This document shows positions 52,901 to 60,700 of a DNA stretch of 64,000 nucleotides, piece after piece. A program made the translations under genes and the position numbers. Source of the DNA: Amoebophrya sp. A120 (Eukaryota; Sar; Dinophyceae; Syndiniales; Amoebophryaceae); contig CAJINV010000012.1 in assembly GCA_905178155.1 (NCBI GenBank), positions 1,554,492 to 1,618,491 on the forward strand, written 5' to 3'. Below the pieces are notes generated by a model, which worked only from the letters and a program-made list of their open reading frames with translations, was not told where the DNA came from and made no database searches. Every line of letters starts with the position of its first letter. The first letter of the stretch is position 1.

Positions 52901-55868
52901 ACCACCAGGTCGTGGCCTATGAGAGTGCACAACCCCCCCTCCCCCTCATTTGTCATGCGAAATACCAAATCCAAGCTCTGCGTCTGCCTCTGTCTCTTGT
53001 CGTGTAGTTTGCATGACAACTTCTGGTAGCCCTGCCCTTAGCCTTCCAACATGACAACTTCTGGTAGCCCTGCCCTTAGCCTTCCAACATGACAACTTCT
53101 GGTAGCCCTGCCCTTAGCCTTCCAACATGACAACTTCTGGTAGCCCAAATAGCACTACAATCCAGTGCAAATAATTTGTCATGCAAAACCGGCATTCTTT
53201 TTCTTGCTGACGCTTGTATTTTTGCCGTTCATGCTATACAAATGAGGGGGAACAAAGGGGAGCTGTGCACTCCCATAGTGCCAGTCAAAAGATCAGCATT
53301 CACCAGATGACGGGGACCGTGCGTGACCAGGTGCTCCAGGCAAACCCGTACAGCCTTGGTGCGAAGTATGGAAGCGTCAGGATTGTTGAAATCGTCAAAG
53401 TTGAAATACTAGTTTGTGATGCATAAAATGCAACGACAAAGTGCCTGTCTTGCTGAGTACTTAGGCAAGGGAGGCAGATTGTAAGCCTGTTGAGGGGTAA
53501 GTACTAGAAATAGAGCTGCTAAACTAGCATGACAAAGAGTGTCTTTCTTACCCAAACAGCATTACAAAGTGGATTTCGGTTCTACTCAAATTTGTCATGC
53601 GCCACTTGAAAACTACGCATCAAGTGGCGCCCGTTTTATGCATCTCAAATTTCTCTCAACTTTGTCGATTTCGATCCTGACACTAGCATACGAAGGAGGT
53701 TGTCGAGGCCGCGAAGCTCGCGAAGATTTGGCCCAAGCTGGCGCTATCCTGTGCAAAAGTATCGTACTCGTACAAATGCATTACAAATTTCCTAAGCATG
53801 AGAAATAAAATTTGTAATGCGCTTTTACCTTGAGAGCAAGATTTGTAATGCATGTTTGCGATTACTACGAGTACGATACTTTTGCACAGGATAGGCGCAG
53901 TACGCGCGGACGACACTCGTGTTTGGGGAACAAACGACCGATGAGCTGCGAAAGAAAAAAAGCGGCAGCGGGCTTTTCTCTTTTTTTCGGCGCAAGAATA
54001 ACCAGAAACTTGATGTGTCGCGGCGGAACACCATGACGGCGGAAGCAGTGGAAGCGCTGAGTGACGTCGATCTGGCGGAAAAGCTGCTCGACATGCAAGG
54101 GTATGAACTGCAAAAGTATCGTACTCGTATAAATGCATTACAAATTTTCTCAGCATGAGACATAAAATTTGTCATGCTGATTTGCATTGACAAAGAAATT
54201 TGTAATGCAAGACTTGCATTTGTACGAGGACGATACTTTTGCACAGGATAAAGGACTTCGTGGTCAAATGTCGCGCGGGGAATATCGCACGAAAAAACTG
54301 TAGTTTCACTGTGAACTTGTGATGCATAGAATGGAGTACACAACTATTTGTCTTGCTACACACGCAAGACATTGGGATTTTCAACGTGCTTTGCCTTAGG
54401 AAGCACGCATGGCAAGTTTTCTTGGTCATGTGTAAGAACGAACTTGTAATGCAAAACTTGCAAGACCAAAATCTTTACAGTGAAGCAGTTTTTTCGTACG
54501 ATAGAGAAGGGAATCGGTACAATCTGGTGTGGGCCTTGCTGATGCGTCCGCGCGTTTTGTTTATGGACGAGGCAACGGATGGTTTGGATGAGCCTACGCA
54601 GCTGGAGGTGGTGCGCAACATCTTTTGTTTTGCGGCCACACGGGGAACCACGGTGATCTTCACCACGCATGAGGTGCAACTCTACGCCAGAGCCCTGTTC
54701 GGCGACGCCCACCGGGACATTCTGGATCAGAAGGTGGGCAACCCGGGATGCCGCGCGGACTTGAGCGCTTTTGGCAGCCTGCAAACGTTTACCAAGTGCA
54801 AAAATGTCTGGGTCTGGAAGACTGCAACTACTTGTGATGCTGCGTTTGGATTTTTCCAAAAAAATCTGTATTGCATCAGTAGCAAAGATGAAAATGCAAC
54901 TTTTTCTACGCTGAGAAGGCATTTGTCATGCGGAATAGGCATCAAGAAGCCCCCAAAAAATCTGTATTGCTAGGGTATGCATCACAGACGTCATGGCTCA
55001 TGCAAAACGTGCATTGCATCTTGTCAGAACCTTCCAGACCCAGACACTTTTACAGTTGATAACGTTGGGGCAACTGTGCGCCACCGCCCGCGAAAACGCG
55101 GGGTACGATTTTCCGGCAGACCACCCCACGATATCAAGTGCAAAAATGTCTGGGTCTCCTGGAAGATTGGTAGGTTTGTGATGCAGGTTTTCCATGACTC
55201 ACGCGGTCTGCCATGCACAGCCTGGCATGACAGGCTCTGTGAGATCTCTATCATGCCGCTCCTGCATGAGAAACTGCCTCTAAACTTGTTCAAAAGTGGA
55301 CCTCTTTTGGTAATCATGCAACACAAATTTGTCCCAGTTCCAGATGTAGCATGACAAGTTACACTCTTCCAGACCCTCTAGCCTAGGCATATTTGCAATG
55401 CATACACGAAAAACTGGAACGATCCTTTGCCGGAAAGGTTTCAGCACAAGCTGGTCACCCGTTTCGACCCGGACCCCGCGCTGCCCTGCTATGTATTGGA
55501 AATATGTTGTCTGGGTCTGGAAGAATGGAACTTGCAATGCTGTCTGCGGATTCTAGAAATATCTGTGTTGCATGAGCAGCAAGAGGTGTCAGTTCTTGGT
55601 ACGCGGAGAGGGCATTTCTCATGTGTAATAAGCATCAAGAAGCTTTCAAAAAATCTGTGATGCTAGAACCAGCATCACAGACCTCATGGGTCATGCAAAA
55701 TGTGCATGACAAGCCCCGACTCTTCCAGACCCAGACATATTTGCAATGCATACCTGCGCTGTGGAACCCACCGAGAAGGGGGTCGTGGGCGGCGAAGAGG
55801 ACGAGGACCTCTCCGCTCTCGACGAAGATGACGTTGAAAAGGACGATGCTAGTACCGCGGCCGGGTGA
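46995..55868 (+). CDS. ABC transporter with one nucleotide-binding domain
   Basis: About 930 residues, 23 exons: 46995-47320, 47590-47627, 47888-48129, 48397-48438, 48778-48891, 49153-49201, 49495-49562, 49894-50561, 50827-50882, 51147-51211, 51524-51577, 51824-51919, 52245-52307, 52571-52628, 52876-52918, 53277-53366, 53691-53744, 53894-54101, 54251-54283, 54504-54789, 55062-55131, 55405-55489, 55753-55868. N-terminal leader (VVVLSGLLFLCSAPSGVQA) and membrane segments (YFMYVALFLALYVGSTVG; TLAYAVPMVGLGNWIFLVPI; SSVLQLFLMYFGI) precede the ATPase domain. Walker A APSGGGKS is at 51864-51887. The Q-loop region is SQKISIHQMTGTVRDQV (53280-53330). The signature is LRGQMSRGEGN instead of LSGGQ, Walker B VLFMDEATDGLD (about 54555) and the H-loop TTHE (about 54665). 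A charged insert coded at 53894-54101 separates Q-loop and signature. The C-terminus is acidic. All 22 introner joins keep the frame. Substrate unknown. Confidence 0.85.
47321..47589. mobile_element. introner, family A
   Basis: Arms ATCAAATGCAAAAATGTAGT / ...ATTTTTGCGTTTGAT. TSD AGCAGG. Confidence 0.92.
47627..47887. mobile_element. introner, family A
   Basis: Arms ATCAAATGTAAAAATGTCTG / ...ATTTTTACATTTGAT. TSD GACGG. Leaves an upstream exon of about 38 bp. Confidence 0.92.
48130..48396. mobile_element. introner, family A
   Basis: Arms ATCCAGTGTAAATATGTCTG / ...CATATTTGCATTTGAT. TSD T-GGA in phase. Join GLIW|TTIPAVW. Confidence 0.88.
48438..48777. mobile_element. introner, family H
   Basis: Arms GCGTTAGGACCGAAATCGAC / GTCGATTTCATCGATCCTGA. 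TSD GCC core, in phase. Confidence 0.87.
48892..49152. mobile_element. introner, family D, diverged left arm
   Basis: Arms CTGCACATCAACTTGCCCTT / GGGGGAGTTGTGCACTCTCA. TSD GAGAA. Confidence 0.87.
49202..49494. mobile_element. introner, family A
   Basis: Arms ATCCAGTGCAGGTATTTGTC / ...GATATTTGCAGTGCAT. TSD AGCTG. Confidence 0.88.
49563..49893. mobile_element. introner, family E
   Basis: Arms GGAAAAATCCCCCCTCCCCA / GTGAGGGGGGATTTTTCCTT. TSD ACAAAG. Confidence 0.93.
50562..50826. mobile_element. introner, family A
   Basis: Arms ATCAAATGCAAATATCGATC / ...CATATTTGCGATGCAT. TSD AACAG. Confidence 0.92.
50883..51146. mobile_element. introner, family A
   Basis: Arms ATCAAATGCAAAAATGTCTG / ...CATATTGTCACTTGAT. 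TSD GG-CC, in phase. Join RAPVA|DHLFDKN. Confidence 0.9.
51212..51523. mobile_element. introner, family F
   Basis: Arms ATGAAAAATGCCCCCACCCC / GGGGTGGGGGCACTTTTCAT. TSD GGAAA. Its core matches the copy at 16161 in the opposite orientation. Confidence 0.93.
51578..51823. mobile_element. introner, family J
   Basis: Arms ATGGCGTTCTCAAATGTTAC / GTAACGGTGGAGAACGCCAT. TSD GACGGT. Excision restores the frame into Walker A (PTV|DVPGG). Confidence 0.93.
51919..52244. mobile_element. introner, family E
   Basis: Arms GAAGGAAAAATGCTCACTCC / TGGGGAGGGGGTATTTTTTC. TSD TTTGG. Confidence 0.92.
52308..52570. mobile_element. introner, family A
   Basis: Arms ATCAAATGTAAAAATGTCTG / ...ATTTTTACATTTGAT. TSD GCGAA. 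Confidence 0.93.
52629..52875. mobile_element. introner, family J, diverged
   Basis: Arms ATAACGTGCTCAGCTGTTTC / GTAACACCTGAGCGGGTTAT. TSD AA-TG. Join DREM|ALSRMLYHQ. Contains a 23-24 bp internal duplication (GATTTGTCTTGCATGATctca). Confidence 0.82.
52918..53276. mobile_element. introner, family D, with internal minisatellite
   Basis: Arms GAGTGCACAACCCCCCCTCC / GGGGAGCTGTGCACTCCCAT. TSD GCC core, in phase. Holds a 38 bp tandem repeat (next entry). Confidence 0.88.
53012..53145. repeat. 38 bp tandem repeat, 3.5 copies, inside an introner
   Basis: Unit CATGACAACTTCTGGTAGCC, CTGCCCTTAGCCTTCCAA at 53012, 53050, 53088 and a partial at 53126. Copies are identical. Confidence 0.95.
53367..53690. 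mobile_element. introner, family H
   Basis: Arms GGAAGCGTCAGGATTGTTGA / TTTCGATCCTGACACTAGCA. TSD CGAAG. Confidence 0.92.
53745..53893. mobile_element. introner, family B
   Basis: Arms CTGTGCAAAAGTATCGTACT / AGTACGATACTTTTGCACAG, 20 of 20 complementary. TSD GGCGC. Confidence 0.95.
54102..54250. mobile_element. introner, family B
   Basis: Arms GAACTGCAAAAGTATCGTAC / ...GACGATACTTTTGCACAGGAT. TSD AAGG. Join DMQ|GLRGQMSRGE leads into the ABC signature. Confidence 0.92.
54284..54503. mobile_element. introner, family G
   Basis: Arms CGAAAAAACTGTAGTTTCAC / ...AGTGAAGCAGTTTTTTCGTACGAT. Splits the ABC signature (SRGE|GNRYNL). TSD G-GAA. Confidence 0.9.
54790..55061. mobile_element. introner, family A
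   Basis: Arms CAAGTGCAAAAATGTCTGGG / ...CACTTTTACAGTTGAT. TSD ACGTT. Confidence 0.92.
55132..55404. mobile_element. introner, family A
   Basis: Arms ATCAAGTGCAAAAATGTCTG / ...GCATATTTGCAATGCAT. TSD CACGA. Confidence 0.9.
55490..55752. mobile_element. introner, family A
   Basis: Arms GTATTGGAAATATGTTGTCT / ...GACATATTTGCAATGCAT. TSD CCTGC. Confidence 0.9.
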
Positions 55869-57050
55869 AGGGAAAGCCGAGTGCTGTCATGTTCTTCGAT
55901 TGCAAAATACTCTACCATGAACAATATGAGCGCTTTCAGTTCAGTATACTTATTTCAATAATTTATATACGCATTTAAGAACTTTGAAAGAAAGTCGGGG
56001 GGATCAACAGAAGGGGGCTGAGGGAGTCATCGGAGTGAGATAAATCTTAATCTATAAATAAGTAAGTAACAAATAGGCTTCCGCCCCCTGTACAAGAACT
56101 GCCTATCATACTATATCACACGCTGCAATGCATGTTATTGTTCTTTCCGTACTTCCTCTCCGGGTTGTTTCTATCATACTACCGCACCAAATGGCGCTTG
56201 CTGCTCGAAAGAAACAGCCGCAACTAGTACCAACAAGCCAGACGAAATTTATCTTCTTCTGTACTTCGGCCCGAGCTACGCGGGGGGGCTCGGGTAAAAA
56301 TATTGAAAAGGGCCGGCCCCCCCTTTATTCCTCTTGCTCATGCTACGATGGATCGATGAAGCATGGAGTTCCTATGCTTCATCGACCATGAGTCGATGAT
56401 TGAAGTCAGGAAAGAACTGTAAATGAACAATTTTATTTTCAAAGAACCACGTGAGAAAACTCGAACAAGTATTATAGCACTTCTGAGTCGAACGATCGTT
56501 CACGGGTAGTTTGAATGACCCGTACAAGAACTACTAGCGCATATTTTTACTGTACAATTTTGCACATCGACGCTACGTTCGGGACCTCCCTCCAGATTGA
56601 TTAAGTAAACGAATAGGGGACCGCCCTTGCGACCGCCCTGCAGTCGTATCGTGGGTTTGTGGTAGCGAGCGATTTTTGATTTTATCAGCATCAGCACGAC
56701 ACTTCCATCTGCCCGATCTGCCTCGCGTAGTTTGAAAACTTCTACCCGGGCTGAGGTTCTACTTGTCTGTGCACGAGGTCCTCGCGGCTATACTGGCTGT
56801 TCCTGACTTCTTTCCCGTCCAGCTTCGTACTTCTTCTTGTTCTTACATCGGAAGTTTATCCCTGCGTCGTAGTTTATTGTTCCGCTTTATTCACTGACGC
56901 TCGTTACGTGATATGCATGTGAGCAGATTCAAAAAATCCTAGTATTAAAATAGAACAAAATTTTCTTCGTACACCTTGTTCTAAGTAGGGGTAATGAAAA
57001 TAATATCGGCAAGGGCCTGTAGTACTACGTCTCTTTTTCTACAGTGATGA
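55869..57050. other. intergenic, no supported gene
   Basis: AT-rich 3' flank. A palindrome lies at about 56348-56388 (GATCGATGAAGCATGGAG against CTATGCTTCATCGACC). CTACAG at about 57038-57043 may be an acceptor before the next ORF. Confidence 0.4.
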
Positions 57051-57230
57051 ATGTCGTCAAACAAAAATATGTTCTTGCATGAGGACGAGGACCAGCACAG
57101 TGCAGATCATCTGCATCAAGAATTATACGCCTCAGGGGGTGTCGTGGTGCAAGAAGATCAGGATCAAAGCAAACCAAATCAGAATCAAAAAGAGTGTCCA
57201 AAATGGAAGATCAGTACGACCTTCAAGTGA
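57051..57230 (+). CDS. possible small acidic protein or lone exon
   Basis: Unrecognised 59-codon ORF, ATG 57051 (a second in-frame ATG at 57069), TGA 57228-57230. The sequence NMFLHEDEDQHSADHLHQEL then VVVQEDQDQSKPNQNQKECP is strongly biased to Gln, Asp, Glu and His. A T-rich tract with CTACAG lies just upstream and could be an acceptor, in which case this is an internal or last exon. No motif. Confidence 0.3.
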   Translation: MSSNKNMFLHEDEDQHSADHLHQELYASGGVVVQEDQDQSKPNQNQKECPKWKISTTFK

Positions 57231-57756
57231 TAGAAGTAGCAGTCGGCCTTTCGATCTTTCATGATCCAGAAGTCGTTAACACCAGCACGACCTGCTAAGG
57301 CTGCAATAGTAGAAGGCAGTCCGGAACAAGGGGAAGCAGCTCTAGCTCGTCCCAGGATATATGATTCAAATTCTTGATGGCCATTTCTCTAACGTTAAAT
57401 AAAGGAGCTCCACAAAGAATTGTCGACCACCGTTGCTGGGGCAGGGACGCCGATTTTTGGGTGGAACCAGCCACGGCCGCCGGAGGAACAAGCTCCTGGT
57501 GCCACGACATTGTGCTAAAAACGGCACTTGGAGGTCCTCCTCAACAAGGGCAGCAGCTTCGGTTGTGTGCCTCTGCTGCACAAAAGAGGGGCCCAGGCGT
57601 AGGACTTTTCGGAGAGCAGTAGAACTAGTTGGAGGGCGACGTCAATCGCGAAGAAGGTCATGGTCGCGGTCGTGGACCTTCAGCAGTGCTACAACAACGC
57701 AAGCACGACCTGGTCGTGCTTGACTAAACACGATTGCCTGGTGCAGCCTGGTCAAC
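57231..57756. other. gap without a supported gene
   Basis: Overlapping ORFs on both strands (57374-57622 and others) with no clear preference. Confidence 0.35.
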
Positions 57757-60700
57757 ATGATATTCGTATTAGCATGGAACTACTTCGCCAGCCAGGTGTT
57801 TTTTCCTCTGCTTTTCGTCCCGTGGTTAGCACTCCCTCGGTTTTTTCATCCGGTGCTAGAAATTGTACCAGCCTGCTCCCGCCCCCTCCAGATGTTGACT
57901 CTTGTCACTGCCGAGCGCGACGTAGTCCTCAAAGCTGATGCAAGGCGGGAATCATCCATTTTAACGCAAGATGATTCACCCCCGAGCACCAGCACCTCCA
58001 GTAGCAGTACGTGCGACCCGAATTTCACTCAGTACCGGAAAGAGGCCTTGGAATTTGCGGAAAAATTGTTGCCGAAAAAGCGGTACTATCAAATGCAAAA
58101 ATGTCTGGGTCTGGAAGGGTCATGCTGTTTTTGCATGACACAGAAGGTCTGGCATGGAAGCGCTAGCATCACAGATTTCCGGGAGCTTCCACAATGCCGA
58201 ACCCGCATGACAAATCCTCCATTTTGGTGACAGAAAGTGGGCAGCTTTTGCTACCTATGCATGAGAGATTTTTCTGTGTTCTGAAATGCGCATAACAAGT
58301 TTGCATTCTTCCAGACATCCAGGGATATTTGCAATCCATAGGTACCCGGTCATTCAAGACCACGGCATTCCCGACCCTCTCCCGATTCATGCGAAGCCGC
58401 GAACGCCGACAAATTTCACATTCGGGGGGATTCTGCCGAGCGAAGCGCACGCCTTAGTGTCCGTGATCGAACAGTATATCCTGTGTAGATGATATGGATG
58501 TGTCAGGATCGAGATCGACAAAATCGAAATTATTTGTAATGCATAAAATGCTACGCAAAAAGCGACTCTATTGCAGAGGATGCAAGGAAGGCGGATTGTA
58601 GTCCTGGTAAGGGTTAAGTATTGGGCTGCTGACTAGCATGACAGAAGGCAGCTCCTTTTCCCTAAACCGCATGACAGATTCGCCTCCAGGATGCGGAGAA
58701 TTTGTCATGCGCCGACTACAAACTGTGGGTCTAACTGGCATCGATTTTGTGCATCACAAGTTTTTCGATTTTGTCAATTTCGATTCTGACACTTTCATAG
58801 ATGAAACGTCCCCACCCGATACTTGTCGTTGTCATGCAAATCTGCAGACCTAGTTAGAATAACGCTTCTCATGCGCAGCTCCATAAGCAGGAGCCGTTTT
58901 GAACGCTATCTTGCATCTGCGAGTAGTTTGTCCTGCAGAAATTAGGACGAGGCGACGTGATCGTGATCGATTTCTGATGCGGCTGCGGCTCTAGCTAAGT
59001 ACCCACGACGAAGCTGCAAGCTCAAATTTGTCGCGCGCAGCAGCCAAATCTTGTTGATTTGTGTAGCAAGGTGGTCGTCATCATCTTGACCATTATGGGA
59101 GGAGGACGTTTTATTTCCTGAGGATCCAGTATGGAGTCGATTTTGTGGTGGAATCCGGCACGGGTTTTGGCGTCAGCGCGGAAATGGTCGTCACAAATGC
59201 TTATGTGGACCGCAATAAAAACGACGACCTGGCAGATTACATCGAAAACGAAGATCAGATGGAAGAACAGCAGGAAAATAAGAAAAGTACGGAAAATATT
59301 TTTAAAGGCACGACTGTGAGGACTGAATCAAGCCCGGCGCCCTCCAGCACCTTTGTTTTTCATTCGTTCGAGCTCGAAGCCGATTGCAAGATGGATGGGA
59401 AAATAAACCACACAACTGGAGATCCAACTACGCTTGCAGCGGGTGGTGCCGGAACAGGACCACGCCAGAGTGCTGCTCCCTTAACTACCACTTCTGCTTC
59501 TACTGACGGTCCTGCTGCTGCAGCTGCTAACGCTAAGACCACTGCGAAAGAACAAAGCAATCGCAAAGCAAATGCTGGCGCAACATCTACTTCACAGAAC
59601 ATCAAGTACAGCGAGGACGAGATCAGCGCCGCTCTGGTTTTCGAGGAGGACTACAGCAGGCAGGATGCAAAACTCACGTCAAACACTACCTCTACATCAA
59701 CCCCAGTCGTGGCCGCCACCCGTTCTTGCACAACCTCCGCACACACCTGGAACGCGACCGTTGCGCGAATCTTTCGCCTATCAACTTCAAAAATGTCTGG
59801 GTCTGGAAGATTGCCAAGTTTGTCATGCATATTCTGAATGACCCACGATATCTGTGATGCATGCCCTAGCATCACAGATTTTTAGAGGGCTTTGCGATGC
59901 CTCTACCGCATGAGAAGTGCCGTCACTGCGTTGCACAAAGTGGAGTCCTCTTGTTGGTCATGCAAGACTGATTTTTTTTACCTTCCAAAGACAGCATCAC
60001 AAGTTGCAACCTTCCAGACCCAGACATATTTGCATTCCATATCGCCGAACAAGCGCGATTCTGCACGACCGGGATGGGGGACGGCTGTACCAGAAGGAAT
60101 TTCTCAAATTGCCCTTCTCCACCTACTTGCACAAAACCGGAAAAGGCGACAACCTTCACAAAGCGACATCAGGAGCTCCGCCTGCATCAAAAACTTCGAG
60201 GAGGAACCCATGGTTCTCCCCTTCCTCTACTTCTGATCCCTCCATTTCTATGTGCAGCGACGACGCAGAAAACAAAATCTCTCCCCGCCTCGGCGCCGAC
60301 CGGTTTCAGGGTGAAAATTTGATTATCCTGTGCAAAATTAAGAGTGTCGTATTTGATCATGTCGTACTGAGCGCACGACCGCAGTGATGCAATAAAACAA
60401 ATTATCCCCTTGCTTTCCGAGCTAGATCAGCTGCATGAAGAAGTCGAATTTGTGCTGCACTTTGCATTTGCTCATTTGTATTATTCCGCAAAAATAAGTA
60501 CTGTCAGTACTACGATACTTTTGCATATCCATATCACTGACGCTCTACGAGGAGGATACTGTCCGACCGTATGGGCAGAACCTGCACAAGAACGGACTCC
60601 AGGGGTTTTGCAAGGACGAAGTGTCACGAAAATTGGGCCAAATCCCAGAGAACATCGTCAGTGGGGTGCTCGTATGCACTGCAAACAAATATGTCTGGGA

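Noticed and set aside
59572-59841. Alternative frames through 59640-59780 (one gives INPSRGRHPFLHNLRTHLER)
   Set aside because: Protein-like by eye, but the TSD phase at 59774/60042 matches the other frame that continues into RRTSAILHDRDGG.
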